Positions 27,411 through 37,161 of a DNA stretch of 64,000 nt are shown here, piece after piece. The notes beneath the pieces are model-generated. The model was not told the origin of the DNA. It saw only the letters and a list, made by a program, of their open reading frames with translations, and made no database searches. The number at the start of each line of letters is the position of its first letter. Position 1 is the stretch's first letter. A program made the translations under genes and the position numbers. Origin of the DNA: Salipiger sp. CCB-MM3 (GTDB lineage Bacteria > Pseudomonadota > Alphaproteobacteria > Rhodobacterales > Rhodobacteraceae); contig NZ_CP014595.1 in the NCBI RefSeq assembly GCF_001687105.1, positions 930,001-994,000 of the forward strand, read 5' to 3'.

Positions 27411-28895
27411 TCAGAGGAAGGCTGTTTCGTCGAAGCTACGCAATTTGCGGCTATGGATCCTCTCAAGGGGCATTGAGCGGAGATGTTCCATGGCTCTTAT
27501 CCCGATCATCAGGTGGCGCGCCACCTGAGTCTTATAGAAATCCGACGCCATTCCCGGCAGCTTCAACTCGCCATGCAGGGGCTTGTCGCTGACGCACAGC
27601 AAGGTGCCGTAGGGCACGCGGAAGCGGAACCCATTGGCCGCGATGGTGGCGCTCTCCATGTCGAGCGCGACAGCCCGGCTCTGGCTGAGCCGCTGCACCG
27701 GGCCGCGCTGGTCGCGCAGTTCCCAGTTGCGGTTGTCCACCGAGGCGACGGTGCCGGTGCGCATCACCCGCTTGAGGTCATAGCCGGAAAGCTGCGTCTC
27801 TTCCTCGACCGCATCCTCAAGCGCCACCTGAATCTCGGCCAGCGCCGGGATCGGCACCCAGACCGGCAGATCGTCGTCGAGCACCTTGTCCTCGCGCAGA
27901 TAGGCGTGGGCCAGCACGAAGTCTCCAAGGCTCTGCGAGTTGCGCAGCCCCGCGCAATGCCCGACCATCAGCCACGCATGTGGGCGCAGCACCGCGATAT
28001 GGTCGGTCGCGGTCTTGGCGTTCGACGGCCCCACCCCGATGTTGACCAGCGTGATCCCCGAGCCGTCCTTGCGCTTGAGGTGGTAGGTCGGCATCTGCGG
28101 CATCTTCGCGGTCAGCGGGATCTCTGTCTCGGCATCGGTGATCTCGACATTCCCGGTCGACACGAAAGAGGTATAGCCACTCTCGGGGTCCGCCAGTTGC
28201 GCCCGCGCGTAGGCTTCGAACTCGCTGACGTAGAACTGGTAGTTGGTGAACAGCACGTGGTTCTGGAAATGCGCCGGATCGGTGGCGGTGTAATGCGCCA
28301 GCCGCGCCAGCGAGTAATCCACCCGCTGCGCGGTGAACGGCGCCAGCGGCTCCGCCCCATCAGCAGCCGGGCGCGCCACGCCGTTGACGATGTCGTCATT
28401 GGTGGTGGTCAGATCCGGCACGTCGAAGACATCGCGCAGGATGAAGCTGCCCGCGCCTTCCTGCGGCACCGTCAGTTCGGGATAATTGGCGACCGCGAAA
28501 TGCACCGGCATCGGCGTCTCCGAAAGGCCGATCTGTACCGGCACGCCGTGGTTCTCGAGCAGCAGGCCGATCTGCTGTTTCAGGTAATGCCGAAACAGGT
28601 CGGGCCGGGTGATCGACGTGGCATGGGTGCCGGGCTGCGAGACGTGACCAAAGCTGAGGCGGCTGTCGATTTTGGCAAAGCTCGTCGTGGTGATCCGCAC
28701 CTCGGGATAGAACGCCCGATAGCGCACGCCGGGATGGCCCTCGGACATCGACGACAGGAACCGCTCCTTGAGGAACTCCGCGGCCTGCGCATAGAGCGCA
28801 CAAAGCCGCTCGACCGCCGCCTCGGCATTGTCGAAAAGCTCGGGGCCCAGGGCCTCGGGGGAAACGATCTGCAATTTCGCCTGCATGTCCTGCAT
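27411..28895 (-). CDS. amn: AMP nucleosidase
   Basis: A 494-residue protein of the AMP nucleosidase family (E. coli Amn is 484), which hydrolyses AMP to adenine and ribose 5-phosphate. The N-terminal Amn-specific domain (YRAFYPEVRITTTSFAKIDSRLSFGHVSQPG, about 55-90) is followed by a nucleoside-phosphorylase-like domain with VNIGVGPSNAKTATDHIAVLRPHAWLMVGHCAGLR and VALDMESATIAANGFRFRVPYGTLLCVSDKP. The full length is intact. A single-gene unit. Confidence 0.93.
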   Translation of the reverse strand: MQDMQAKLQIVSPEALGPELFDNAEAAVERLCALYAQAAEFLKERFLSSMSEGHPGVRYRAFYPEVRITTTSFAKIDSRLSFGHVSQPGTHATSITRPDLFRHYLKQQIGLLLENHGVPVQIGLSETPMPVHFAVANYPELTVPQEGAGSFILRDVFDVPDLTTTNDDIVNGVARPAADGAEPLAPFTAQRVDYSLARLAHYTATDPAHFQNHVLFTNYQFYVSEFEAYARAQLADPESGYTSFVSTGNVEITDAETEIPLTAKMPQMPTYHLKRKDGSGITLVNIGVGPSNAKTATDHIAVLRPHAWLMVGHCAGLRNSQSLGDFVLAHAYLREDKVLDDDLPVWVPIPALAEIQVALEDAVEEETQLSGYDLKRVMRTGTVASVDNRNWELRDQRGPVQRLSQSRAVALDMESATIAANGFRFRVPYGTLLCVSDKPLHGELKLPGMASDFYKTQVARHLMIGIRAMEHLRSMPLERIHSRKLRSFDETAFL

Positions 28896-29008
28896 CTGCG
28901 GCTCCTTCCGCTATTTTGCCGGGCAGCGTGGCAGGAAGATGTGACGGGTTCAAGACCGGCTGAACCGCCCGCACCGGAACCGCGCCGCAGCGCCCGGCGT
29001 TCGCAGGC

Positions 29009-29998
29009 ATGAGCCCGACGCCAGACCTCACCTATTACCCCGACAGCCGCCCCGGCATCCGCCGCAGGCGCTGTGGCCGCGGCTTTTCCTACACCGCTCC
29101 CGATGGCACCCGGATCGATGACAGCACCGAGCGTGCGCGCATCGGTGCTCTCGCCGTGCCCCCGGCCTATGAGGACGTTTGGATCTGCCCGCGGGCCAAC
29201 GGCCACCTTCAGGCCACGGGCCGCGACGCACGCGCGCGCAAGCAATACCGCTACCACCCCGAGTGGACGGCATTTCGGGCCGAGCGGAAATACGGTCACC
29301 TCGCCATATTCGGGGCCGCGCTGCCGGGGGTGCGCCGGGCGATCCTCACGCAACTGCGCGAGCGCGATCCCGGAGACAAGGCCTTCGCCCTCGCCGCAAC
29401 GCTGGCGCTGCTCGACCGCGCCGGGCTGCGCGTGGGCAATGCCGATTACGCCAAGGAGAACGGCAGCTATGGGGCCACCACTCTGCGCGGCACGCATTTG
29501 CGGCTCGACGGGGGCACTCTGCGGCTGAATTTCCCCGGCAAGGGCGGCAAGCGCGTGCGCAAGGTGCTGAAGGATCGGACGCTCGAGCGCGCGCTGTCCC
29601 GCCTCGACGACCTGCCGGGGCGCGCGTTGATCGCATGGCTGGATGAGGAGGGCGTGCCGCACACGCTGCACTCTGAAGAAATCAACCTCTGGCTGGCCGA
29701 GCGCACCGGCGACGCGCAGATCACCGCCAAGACCTTCCGCACATGGAATGGCAGCGTCGCGGCGCTGGAGGCCGCGCAGAGCGCCCAGAAGTCCAGCGCG
29801 ACGATCAGCATCAAGACCATGGCCGAAGCCGCCGCCGAGCGGCTGGCCAACACGCCCACGGTGGCGCGCAATTCCTACATCCATCCAGAGGTGATCGCGC
29901 TGGCCGAGAGCGGCCTGCCGCCGCGGCTCGACAAAGCGCCAGAGCGCGCCGGGCTGCGCCGTACCGAAGCGCAGCTTTTGGCGCTGCTCGGCGGCTGA
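29009..29998 (+). CDS. DNA topoisomerase IB (poxvirus type)
   Basis: A 329-residue type IB topoisomerase. The N-terminal domain (GRGFSYTAPDG, LAVPPAYEDVWICPRANGHLQATGRDARARKQYRYH) carries the conserved clamp and QYRYH motif. The catalytic domain has LALLDRAGLRVGNADYAKENGSYGATTL, GKGGKRVRKV and the nucleophilic tyrosine in NSYIHPEV (Tyr290). It relaxes supercoils via a 3'-phosphotyrosine intermediate. Such enzymes are accessory in bacteria. It sits between amn and a convergent lytic transglycosylase gene, not in an obvious operon. Confidence 0.92.
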   Translation: MSPTPDLTYYPDSRPGIRRRRCGRGFSYTAPDGTRIDDSTERARIGALAVPPAYEDVWICPRANGHLQATGRDARARKQYRYHPEWTAFRAERKYGHLAIFGAALPGVRRAILTQLRERDPGDKAFALAATLALLDRAGLRVGNADYAKENGSYGATTLRGTHLRLDGGTLRLNFPGKGGKRVRKVLKDRTLERALSRLDDLPGRALIAWLDEEGVPHTLHSEEINLWLAERTGDAQITAKTFRTWNGSVAALEAAQSAQKSSATISIKTMAEAAAERLANTPTVARNSYIHPEVIALAESGLPPRLDKAPERAGLRRTEAQLLALLGG

Positions 29999-30001
29999 GC
30001 C

Positions 30002-30493
30002 TCAGCCGGGCCGCAGCCCGGTCTCGACCAGCATGCCGCGCCGTTTGGCCTCGTAGTAATAGCCCCGCGCGTACCAGCCGATCGCCCGGTCCTGACTGCC
30101 ATCGGACAGCAGCCAAGCGCCGCGCAGGTATTTCACCCCATAGCGAAGGTTGGTGTCGGCATCGTAAAGATCGCTGGGCGCACCGCGAAACCCCATGCTG
30201 CGTGCGGTTGCTGGCAGAATCTGCAGCAGGCCGTAATAAGGCCCGTTGCGCGCCTCGGGATTATGCGTGCTCTCGCGGATGGCAAGCCGGTGCACCAGCT
30301 TTCGCGGCACCTCGTAGTAATCCGCCCAGCGGTTGATCGAGGCCCGCAGCTCTGGCGTCTCATTGGGATAGAGCGGCGGGTTGAAGCGCTGAACCGGCTG
30401 GGCCTCTTCCTGCTGCGCAGAGCAGGCGGCCAAAGGCGACACAAGCAGCGCAAGCACCGTCGCGCGGCGGGTCATTTCGGTCTTTCGGGACAT
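30002..30493 (-). CDS. lipoprotein-type lytic transglycosylase
   Basis: A 163-residue protein with a lipobox-like LAAC (Cys24) and an SLT/goose-lysozyme-type domain: the catalytic glutamate in LAIRESTHNPEARN (Glu74), then YYGLLQILPATARSMGF and TNLRYGVKYLRG. It would cleave peptidoglycan glycosidic bonds from a membrane anchor. An ATG six codons downstream (30475) gives a more standard lipoprotein signal. Neither start has a strong ribosome site. Its stop lies 4 bases from the convergent topoisomerase stop. Confidence 0.87.
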   Translation of the reverse strand: MSRKTEMTRRATVLALLVSPLAACSAQQEEAQPVQRFNPPLYPNETPELRASINRWADYYEVPRKLVHRLAIRESTHNPEARNGPYYGLLQILPATARSMGFRGAPSDLYDADTNLRYGVKYLRGAWLLSDGSQDRAIGWYARGYYYEAKRRGMLVETGLRPG

Positions 30494-30666
30494 GCGGGAA
30501 TACCGGCTGTTTCACGACGGTGACTAATTAACGCGATCTTAAAGCGCTGCCTATCGCCAAGAGCGCCTGCCGTCGCGGCGCGGCCGCTCTTCGGCGAAAG
30601 CTTGCCGGCCCGCGGGGCACCTGACAGGCCTTGCCAAGCCCCGTGCCGCGCCCCAGTTTGCGCCGC

Positions 30667-31521
30667 ATGACAGGAACACTCCTCACCCTCGGCCATGGCT
30701 ATTGCGCATGCGCCCTTTCACGGCGCCTGCAGGCGCAGGGCTGGCGCATCCTCGGCACCCACCGCGACCCCTCGAAAGCGGATGACTTGCGGGTACAGGG
30801 CGTCGAGCCGGTGCTGTGGGAAGCCGCCGCGCTCGAGGCCGCGCTGGCCGAGGCCAGCCATGTGCTCGTCTCCGCAGGCCCGCGCGACGGCGGCGATCCG
30901 GCTCTGGCCGAAATAGGCTCCGCAATCAAGGCGCGCGCCGCCGATCTCACTTGGGTCGGCTACCTGTCGACCACAGGCGTCTATGGCGATCACGGCGGCG
31001 GCTGGGTCGATGAGGCAACGCCCCTGACCCCCAGCACCGCCCGCGGCAAGGCCCGCAAGCAGGCCGAGGAGGCGTGGCAAGCCATCGACGGGCTGGCGCT
31101 GCACATCTTCCGCCTCGCGGGCATCTACGGCCCCGGGCGCGGCCCCTTCGAGAAGGTAAGGCAAGGTACGGCGCGGCGCATCATCAAGCCAGGCCAAGTG
31201 TTCAGCCGCATCCATGTGGAGGATATTGCGCAGGTGCTCGAGGCGTCGATCCGCAAGCCCCGCCCCGGCGCAATCTACAATCTCTGCGACGATAACCCGG
31301 CCCCGCCAGAAGACGTATTGCTGCACGCCGCCGAACTGCTGGGCATGCCGCCGCCGCCCGCCGTGAACTTCGACGAGGCCGACATGAGCCCCATGGCGCG
31401 CAGTTTCTACGCGGAAAACAAGCGCGTGCGGAACGACCGCATCAAGCAGGAACTGGGCATCGAGCTTCTCTACCCGGACTATCGAAAAGGCCTCGCCGCC
31501 CTGCTCGCAGAGGAAAGCTGA
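30667..31521 (+). CDS. NAD(P)-dependent SDR/epimerase-like protein (YeeZ-like)
   Basis: A 284-residue extended Rossmann protein. The N-terminal glycine motif is atypical (LLTLGHGYCACALSRRL), followed by WVGYLSTTGVYGDHGGGWVDE, which holds the Ser/Thr-Tyr region. LHIFRLAGIYGPGRGPFEKV and FSRIHVEDIAQVLEASI are typical of NAD-dependent epimerase-like proteins such as E. coli YeeZ. The ATG at 30667 places the nucleotide motif at the N-terminus; an upstream in-frame ATG (30631) would add a proline-rich leader. Substrate unknown. Confidence 0.8.
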   Translation: MTGTLLTLGHGYCACALSRRLQAQGWRILGTHRDPSKADDLRVQGVEPVLWEAAALEAALAEASHVLVSAGPRDGGDPALAEIGSAIKARAADLTWVGYLSTTGVYGDHGGGWVDEATPLTPSTARGKARKQAEEAWQAIDGLALHIFRLAGIYGPGRGPFEKVRQGTARRIIKPGQVFSRIHVEDIAQVLEASIRKPRPGAIYNLCDDNPAPPEDVLLHAAELLGMPPPPAVNFDEADMSPMARSFYAENKRVRNDRIKQELGIELLYPDYRKGLAALLAEES

Positions 31522-31524
31522 GGC

Positions 31525-31586
31525 CTTCCTCTTGGCAAAAATATCCCGGGGGAGCCCGCCAAAGGCGGGCGGGGGGCAGCGCCCCC
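31525..31586 (+). repeat. 3'-UTR structured repeat, copy C (two-hairpin form)
   Basis: Begins four bases after the SDR gene stop with CTTCCTCTTGG, then AAAAATATCCCGGGGGA. A stem GCCCGCC / GGCGGGC and the GGGGGCAGCGCCCCC hairpin follow. The middle stem differs in sequence from copy A but pairs equally well. Confidence 0.87.
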
Positions 31587-31605
31587 AACCACCAGTGCTC
31601 TCGCG

Positions 31606-32070
31606 TTAGCCGCGTCCACGGTAGGGCGGCACGCCCTGATCGGGGATCCACACGCCCTCAGGCATCGGCCCGGTCTGGTAGAAGACGTCGATCGGGATGC
31701 CGCCGCGCGGATACCAATAGCCGCCAATGCGCAGCCATTGCGGATCGAGAAACTCCGCCAGCCGCCGCGCGATGGAAATGGTGCAATCCTCGTGGAAGGC
31801 GCCATGGTTGCGGAACGCGCCGAGGTAGAGTTTCAGCGCCTTGCTCTCGACCAGCCATTGCCCCGGCACATAGTCGATCACCAGATGTGCAAAATCGGGC
31901 TGTCCGGTCATCGGGCAGAGCGAAGTGAACTCGGGCGCGGTGAAGCGCACGTTGTAGGCCACATCGGCCTGCGGGTTGGGCACGCGCTCGAGCTCCGCCT
32001 CTTCGGGCGAGGCGGGCAGGACTGTGGCGCCGCCGAGTTGCTTGAGGTTGCTGTAAATGCTGTCGGTCAT
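31606..32070 (-). CDS. queF: NADPH-dependent 7-cyano-7-deazaguanine (preQ0) reductase
   Basis: A 154-residue QueF of the short (unimodular, YkvM-type) class, which reduces the nitrile of preQ0 to preQ1. The nucleophilic cysteine is in [15 protein letters not shown] (Cys52), with the conserved Asp (59); the substrate-binding FHEDCT motif also is present ([14 protein letters not shown]). Last gene of the queC-D-E-F operon, 24 bases after queE. AMP of the pathway is the queuosine tRNA modification. Confidence 0.96.
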   Translation of the reverse strand: MTDSIYSNLKQLGGATVLPASPEEAELERVPNPQADVAYNVRFTAPEFTSLCPMTGQPDFAHLVIDYVPGQWLVESKALKLYLGAFRNHGAFHEDCTISIARRLAEFLDPQWLRIGGYWYPRGGIPIDVFYQTGPMPEGVWIPDQGVPPYRGRG

Positions 32071-32094
32071 TTCGGGATCTCCGGAAATGGAAAT

Positions 32095-32802
32095 TCAGAC
32101 GCCGCGCTTGTTGCCCCAGAGGAGCACATGCAGCTGCGGAAGGATGCGGGGCGTGAACCAACCGTCGGCGGTGGCACATTCGGTGAGCCACAGGAGGCGA
32201 TCGGCGAGGCTTTGCGGGTCGACCGGCACGTCGGGGTCGACCTCAGGGTTGCCGGGCTGCAGGTAGAGCGGCAGATCGGGGTGACGGGCATGGGCGTCCT
32301 TCGCCCAGGCATAGTCAGCCTCGTCGAAGATGACGATCTTCATGACGGTTTGCCGCGCGCCCTGCCCCGCCTGCACGCAGTCCGCGAAGGCACTCCAGTC
32401 CACGGTCTCACCGCTCGAGGGCGGCTTGGGGCTGAGCACCAGCGTGTCGAGCCGCCCGAACCAGCCCCGCGCCACCGAGCCCTGCGTTTCGCAGGCAAAA
32501 CGATAGCCCTCGGCCCGACCCATCTCGATCACCGGACCGAAGTCCTGAATCGCCGGATTGCCGCCGCTCAGCGAGACGGTGATCGGACGCCCGCCCGAAA
32601 GCCGCGTGACCTCGGCCCAGACCTCGGCGTCGCTCATCGGCGTCCACGTGTGGCGAAAGGCGCTGTCCACCGCGTGCAGACTGTCACACCAGCTACAGCG
32701 GTAATCGCAGCCACCGGCACGGACAAAAACCGTGGGCTCGCCGATCAGCGCGCCCTCGCCCTGGATCGTCGGGCCGAAAATCTCGGCAATGCGCAGACCC
32801 AT
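32095..32802 (-). CDS. queE: 7-carboxy-7-deazaguanine synthase (radical SAM)
   Basis: A 235-residue radical SAM enzyme that contracts the ring of 6-carboxytetrahydropterin to 7-carboxy-7-deazaguanine. The [4Fe-4S] cysteines are in [16 protein letters not shown] (Cys32, Cys36, Cys39). The glycine-rich SAM contact is in [30 protein letters not shown] is the diagnostic QueE N-terminus. One base after queD. Confidence 0.96.
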   Translation of the reverse strand: MGLRIAEIFGPTIQGEGALIGEPTVFVRAGGCDYRCSWCDSLHAVDSAFRHTWTPMSDAEVWAEVTRLSGGRPITVSLSGGNPAIQDFGPVIEMGRAEGYRFACETQGSVARGWFGRLDTLVLSPKPPSSGETVDWSAFADCVQAGQGARQTVMKIVIFDEADYAWAKDAHARHPDLPLYLQPGNPEVDPDVPVDPQSLADRLLWLTECATADGWFTPRILPQLHVLLWGNKRGV

Positions 32803-32803
32803 G

Positions 32804-33175
32804 TCAGGCCGCCAGCGGCGCGGGCCGATATTCGGCCCATGTCTTCGGCGTTTCGCTGACCTTGACCGAGGCGGTCTCGGGCCAGCGCGCGGCGCACCAC
32901 TCGTAGAAATGCCGAGCGAGGTTCTCGGCGGTGGAGGCCACGTTCAGCACATCGTTGAGATGCCGGTGATCGAAGCTCTCGTCGATATAGGCCTTGAGCG
33001 GCGCCAGCTCGTGATAGTCGCGCACGAAACCGTCGGCGTTCAGTTCGTGCGCCGCCAGCTCGACCACGACGATGTAATTGTGCCCATGCATCCGGGCGCA
33101 TTGGTGATCTTCGGGCAGATGCACAAGCTGATGCGAGGCGGAGAAGTGAAACTCCTTGCTGATGCGATACATCAC
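32804..33175 (-). CDS. queD: 6-carboxy-5,6,7,8-tetrahydropterin synthase
   Basis: A 123-residue PTPS-family enzyme acting on dihydroneopterin triphosphate. Zinc-binding histidines are His15 (FSASHQLVH) and His30/His32 ([10 protein letters not shown]); the catalytic cysteine is Cys26. FDHRHLNDV and [13 protein letters not shown] are family motifs. Its start overlaps the queC stop (ATGA). Confidence 0.96.
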   Translation of the reverse strand: MMYRISKEFHFSASHQLVHLPEDHQCARMHGHNYIVVVELAAHELNADGFVRDYHELAPLKAYIDESFDHRHLNDVLNVASTAENLARHFYEWCAARWPETASVKVSETPKTWAEYRPAPLAA

Positions 33176-33873
33176 GCCTCCTCCCGCGCTGCGATGGCCT
33201 GCTGCCAGAAGTCCGGATCGGCGTAGATTGTGGGATCGGCGACGCCCGCCAGATGGAAGGCCTCACGACGCTCGACACAGGTGCCGCAGCGCCCGCAATG
33301 GGTCTCGCCGCCCTTGTAGCAGGACCATGTCTGCGCGAAGGGCGTGCCGTGCTTGGCGCCTTCGGTGACAATGTCGGCCTTGGTCCGCTCGACGAAGGGC
33401 GTGTAGAGCGACACATCCGCGTAACCGTCGAGCGCATGCCGCTGCATGGTCTCGAAGGCACGGGTGAAGCCGGGACGGCAGTCGGGGTAGATGAAATGAT
33501 CGCCGCCATGCACGGCGGTAGCGACCGCCTCGTCGCCATTGGCCGCGGCAACGCCGAAGGCGATGGCCAGCATGATGGCGTTGCGGTTCGGGACCACGGT
33601 GATGCGCATGGTCTCTTCGGCATAATGCCCGTCGGGCACGTCGATGTCGGAGGTCAGCGCAGAGCCGGTGAGCGCGGCGCCGATGGTGCGCATGTCGATG
33701 CGGTGGAACGGCACGCCGAGGCGTTCGGCGGCGGCCTTGGCGAAGTCCAGTTCCTTGGCATGGCGCTGGCCATAGTCGAAGGACACAAGGCGGGTGAGGT
33801 CGTGCCGTGCTGCGACCATATGGGCGAGCGAGACAGAATCCAGCCCGCCGGAGCAGATAACGATAGTCTTCAT
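33172..33873 (-). CDS. queC: 7-cyano-7-deazaguanine synthase
   Basis: A 233-residue ATP-dependent enzyme converting 7-carboxy-7-deazaguanine to preQ0. It has the PP-loop SGGLDSVSLAHM (8-19), PNRNAIMLAIAFGVAAANG, and the C-terminal zinc site HCGRCGTCVERREAF. First gene of the operon. Its ribosome site (AAGGG, seven bases before ATG) is the last element of a preQ1-I riboswitch, which makes translation of queC, and through it the operon, a feedback target. Confidence 0.96.
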   Translation of the reverse strand: MKTIVICSGGLDSVSLAHMVAARHDLTRLVSFDYGQRHAKELDFAKAAAERLGVPFHRIDMRTIGAALTGSALTSDIDVPDGHYAEETMRITVVPNRNAIMLAIAFGVAAANGDEAVATAVHGGDHFIYPDCRPGFTRAFETMQRHALDGYADVSLYTPFVERTKADIVTEGAKHGTPFAQTWSCYKGGETHCGRCGTCVERREAFHLAGVADPTIYADPDFWQQAIAAREEA

Positions 33874-33880
33874 GGTTTAA

Positions 33881-33915
33881 CCCTTGTTTTGATGACCGGG
33901 TAGGCTGCGACCGGT
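33881..33915 (-). ncRNA. preQ1-I riboswitch in the queC leader
   Basis: On the minus strand ACCGG and CCGGT form the P1 stem around a loop that begins TCGCAGCC. An A-rich tail ending ATCAAAACAAGGG follows. This matches the type I preQ1 aptamer; the GGTCGCAG and AAAACAAGGG segments are identical, as I recall them, to the well-studied Thermoanaerobacter tengcongensis RNA. The AAGGG is both the pseudoknot partner and the Shine-Dalgarno sequence of queC, so preQ1 binding should block translation. Confidence 0.92.
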
Positions 33916-34025
33916 GTGGGCGGGTCCATAAAGGCTCGGCTGCCATGGGGCAAGGGCTTTGGCGGCGCGGACACGGGAGCGTGCGCGCCGCCACGCGCGA
34001 GGCATGGCCGGGCCCTTGCAGGGTT

Positions 34026-34086
34026 GGGGGGCGCTGCCCCCGTCCGCTGGCGCGGACTCCCCCGGCGTATTTTGAAAGAGAAGAAG
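34026..34086 (-). repeat. 3'-UTR structured repeat, copy D (two-hairpin form)
   Basis: On the minus strand, 14 bases past the dxs stop: CTTCTTCTCTTT, AAAATACGCCGGGGGA, a stem GTCCGC / GCGGAC with a GCCA loop, then GGGGGCAGCGCCCCC. Same orientation relative to the upstream gene as the other copies. Confidence 0.87.
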
Positions 34087-34099
34087 GACCTTTGCGGGG

Positions 34100-36025
34100 T
34101 CAGGCGCGCTTGTTCAGCACATCGACGCCGAGGGTGGTGAGGACTTTTTCTTCGATCTGCTCGGCGTTGAGACCCGCCGTGGCATACATATCCGCCGGGC
34201 TCGAATGGTCGATGAACGTGTCGGGCAGCACCATGGAGCGGAATTTCAGACCGTGGTCAAAGACCCCTTCGTCCGACAGAAGCTGCGCCACATGGCTGCC
34301 GAAACCGCCGACGGCGCCCTCTTCGATGGTGATCAGCGCCTCGTGGTCCTGCGCCAGTTGCAGGATCAGATCGCGGTCGAGCGGCTTGGCGAAACGGGCG
34401 TCGGCGACGGTGGGCGAGATGCCGCGCGCTTCGAGCTTTTCGCAGGCCTTCAGCACCTCGGCGAGGCGCGTGCCGAAGCTGAGGATGGCCACGGTCTTGC
34501 CCTCGCGGATCATCCGGCCCTTTCCGATGGCAAGGATCTCGGGCGTCTCGGGCATCTCGACGCCAACCCCCTCGCCGCGCGGGTAGCGGAAGGCGATGGG
34601 GCCCTCGTCATGCGCCGCAGCCGTGGCGGTCATATGCACCAGTTCCGCCTCATCGGCGGCGGCCATCACCACCATGCCCGGCAGATTGGCCATGAAGGCG
34701 ATGTCATAGGCGCCCGCATGGGTGGCACCATCAGCGCCCACGAGGCCCGCACGGTCGATGGCGAAGCGCACCGGTAGGCGCTGGATCGCCACGTCATGCA
34801 CCACCTGATCGTAGCCACGCTGCAGGAAGGTGGAATACATGGCGCAGAAGGGCTTCATCCCGCCCGCGGCGAGGCCGGCGGCGAAGGTGACGCCATGCTG
34901 CTCGGCGATGCCCACGTCGAACACCCGCTCGGGGAAGCGCTCGGCCATCAGGTCGAGCCCGGTGCCATCGGGCATGGCGGCGGTCACCGCGCAGACGCGG
35001 GGGTCCTGCGCCGCGAGCCTCGTCAGCTCCTTGGCAAAGACCTTGGTGTAGGCGGGCGCGTTGGACGGCGCCTTTTTCTGCTCGCCGGTGACCACATCGA
35101 ACTTGGCGCGGGCATGGCCGCGGTCGGCGGAATGCTCGGCGGGGCCATAGCCCTTGCCCTTCTTGGTCAGCACATGGATCAGGATCGGCCCGTCGGCGCG
35201 CGCCTTGACCGCGCGCAGCACCGGCAGCAGCTGGTCCATGTCGTGGCCGTCGATCGGGCCAAGATATGAAAAGCCCAACTCCTCGAACAGCGTGCCGCCG
35301 ACGGCCATGCTCTTGAGCATTTCCTTGGCGCGTTTCGCCCCTTCCCGAAACGGCGGCGGCAGCAGGCTCACCGCGCCCTTGGCGGCGGCCTTGAGATCGT
35401 GGAACGGCGCCTCGGCATAGAGGCGGCTGAGATAGGAGGACATGGCGCCGGTGGGCGGCGCGATGGACATCTCGTTGTCGTTGAGGATGACAATCAGCCG
35501 CTTGCCCAGATGCCCGGCGTTGTTCATCGCCTCATAGGCCATGCCCGCCGACATCGACCCGTCGCCAATCACCGCGATGGCATCGCCGAGGCCGGTCTCG
35601 CAGGCGCCGCCCAGTTCGCGCGCCATGGCAAAGCCGAGCGCGGCGCTGATCGAGGTCGAGCTGTGGCCCGCGCCGAAGGGATCATAGGGGCTTTCGGAGC
35701 GTTTGGCGAAGCCCGAAAGACCCTCTTTCATGCGCAGCGTGCGGATGCGGTCACGGCGTCCAGTGAGGATCTTATGCGGGTAGCACTGGTGCGAGACGTC
35801 CCAGATCAGCTTGTCGCGCGGCGTGTCAAAGACTGCGTGCAGCGCAACGGTCAGTTCCACCACACCCAGCCCCGCACCGAGGTGACCGCCCGTTTCGGAC
35901 ACAGCCGAAATGGTTTCGGCGCGCAATTCATGCGCCAGCCGGTGCAGCTCGTCGTCGGAAAGCCGCTTGAGATCAGCAGGAGTTGCCACGCGGTCGAGAA
36001 CGGGCGTTTCGGGGCGGGAGGACAT
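34100..36025 (-). CDS. dxs: 1-deoxy-D-xylulose-5-phosphate synthase
   Basis: A 641-residue thiamine diphosphate enzyme, first step of the MEP isoprenoid pathway (pyruvate plus glyceraldehyde 3-phosphate). ThDP-binding [18 protein letters not shown], the N-terminal [40 protein letters not shown], and the pyrimidine-domain DIGIAEQH-like [16 protein letters not shown] are all present. The ATG at 36025 with GAGGTG upstream is preferred over a TTG at 36046 that overlaps the ispA stop. Downstream of ispA, which supplies the next prenyl steps. Confidence 0.96.
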   Translation of the reverse strand: MSSRPETPVLDRVATPADLKRLSDDELHRLAHELRAETISAVSETGGHLGAGLGVVELTVALHAVFDTPRDKLIWDVSHQCYPHKILTGRRDRIRTLRMKEGLSGFAKRSESPYDPFGAGHSSTSISAALGFAMARELGGACETGLGDAIAVIGDGSMSAGMAYEAMNNAGHLGKRLIVILNDNEMSIAPPTGAMSSYLSRLYAEAPFHDLKAAAKGAVSLLPPPFREGAKRAKEMLKSMAVGGTLFEELGFSYLGPIDGHDMDQLLPVLRAVKARADGPILIHVLTKKGKGYGPAEHSADRGHARAKFDVVTGEQKKAPSNAPAYTKVFAKELTRLAAQDPRVCAVTAAMPDGTGLDLMAERFPERVFDVGIAEQHGVTFAAGLAAGGMKPFCAMYSTFLQRGYDQVVHDVAIQRLPVRFAIDRAGLVGADGATHAGAYDIAFMANLPGMVVMAAADEAELVHMTATAAAHDEGPIAFRYPRGEGVGVEMPETPEILAIGKGRMIREGKTVAILSFGTRLAEVLKACEKLEARGISPTVADARFAKPLDRDLILQLAQDHEALITIEEGAVGGFGSHVAQLLSDEGVFDHGLKFRSMVLPDTFIDHSSPADMYATAGLNAEQIEEKVLTTLGVDVLNKRA

Positions 36026-36042
36026 AGGGTGCACCTCTGGCG

Positions 36043-36912
36043 TCAATTGCTGCGGGAGATAACGAAGCGGGCTGCAGCCCGCAAGTTTTCCGCCCGGTCT
36101 GCATAGGGAGATAGTGCGTCACAGGCCTCGTCCACCAGATCCTGCGCGCGGCGCTTGGCGGCCTCCAGCCCAAGCAGCGACACGAAAGTGGCCTTGCCAC
36201 GGCCCGCGTCCTTGCCGACGGCCTTGCCCATCATCGCGGCATCGCCCTCGACATCCAGAATGTCATCGGCGATCTGGAAGGCCAGCCCGAGCCGGTCGGC
36301 ATAGGCCGAGACCGGCGCCGGGTCGACCTCTGCCAGCCGCGCGCCAGCCTCGGCGGACCAGCGGATCAGCGCCCCGGTCTTGCCGGCCTGCAGCGCGGTG
36401 ATCTGCGCCAGATCGAGCGGCACATCGGTGCGTTCGGCGGCCATGTCGAGCGCCTGCCCCTTCACCATGCCACGCGCGCCCGCAGCGCGGGCCAGCGACA
36501 GCACCAGATCGGCGCGCACCTCGCCCGAGGGATGGCAGCGCGGATCGCTGACCAGCTCGAAGCCAAGCGACTGCAGCGCGTCGCCCGCCAGAACCGCGGT
36601 GGCCTCATCCCATTTGCGATGCACCGTGGGCAGGCCGCGGCGCAGGTCGTCGTCATCCATGCAGGGCAGATCGTCATGCACCAGCGAATAGGCATGCACC
36701 GCCTCGATGGCGCAGGCGGGCCAGATGGCATGGCCCTCGGGCACGCCATGCAGCCGCGCGCTCTCGAGCACCAGATAGCCGCGCAGCGCCTTGCCGCCGC
36801 GGGTGGCATAGCCCATGGCCTCGACAACCGGCAGCGCGTCATGCTCGTCCAGAACGGCCTCGAGATGCGCCGCGACCGACGCCGCGGCGCTGACTAGGGA
36901 TTCGGCAAACAT
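36043..36912 (-). CDS. ispA: polyprenyl (farnesyl/geranyl) diphosphate synthase
   Basis: A 289-residue trans-prenyltransferase. The first aspartate-rich motif is [10 protein letters not shown] (80-89) and the second is [10 protein letters not shown] (about 222). The conserved [10 protein letters not shown] lies near residue 41. The short-chain type (bulky residues before the first Asp motif: HAYSLVHDD) suggests geranyl or farnesyl diphosphate product. Lies between xseB and dxs, the usual alphaproteobacterial order. Confidence 0.93.
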   Translation of the reverse strand: MFAESLVSAAASVAAHLEAVLDEHDALPVVEAMGYATRGGKALRGYLVLESARLHGVPEGHAIWPACAIEAVHAYSLVHDDLPCMDDDDLRRGLPTVHRKWDEATAVLAGDALQSLGFELVSDPRCHPSGEVRADLVLSLARAAGARGMVKGQALDMAAERTDVPLDLAQITALQAGKTGALIRWSAEAGARLAEVDPAPVSAYADRLGLAFQIADDILDVEGDAAMMGKAVGKDAGRGKATFVSLLGLEAAKRRAQDLVDEACDALSPYADRAENLRAAARFVISRSN

Positions 36913-36918
36913 CGAGGC

Positions 36919-37161
36919 TCAGAGCCCTTCGACAGGCTTGGTACCCGCGGGCTCGCCATTCGCGTCGAGGGTGATCGCGGCGACCTTTTCCTCGGCTGCC
37001 TTGAGCTTTTCCTCGCAATGTTTCCGCAGCTCGCTGCCGCGCTGGTAGAGCGTGATCGACTCCTCCAACGGCACCTCGCCGCGCTCGAGCTGGGTCACCA
37101 CCTGCTCGAGCTCGCCCATTGCCTGTTCAAAGCTCATCTCCGCGACGGGGGTCTCACTCAT
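36919..37161 (-). CDS. xseB: exodeoxyribonuclease VII small subunit
   Basis: An 80-residue protein with the diagnostic SFEQAMGELEQVVTQLERGEVPLEESITLYQRGSELRKHCEEKL coiled-coil. It binds the large subunit XseA to form a single-strand exonuclease; xseA is not in the window. Start overlaps the deacetylase-like gene stop by 4 bases; ispA follows. Confidence 0.95.
   Translation of the reverse strand: MSETPVAEMSFEQAMGELEQVVTQLERGEVPLEESITLYQRGSELRKHCEEKLKAAEEKVAAITLDANGEPAGTKPVEGL

Noticed and set aside
36026..36046. upstream TTG start for dxs, overlapping the ispA stop
   Set aside because: The ATG at 36025 has a proper GAGGTG ribosome site and gives the family's usual length.
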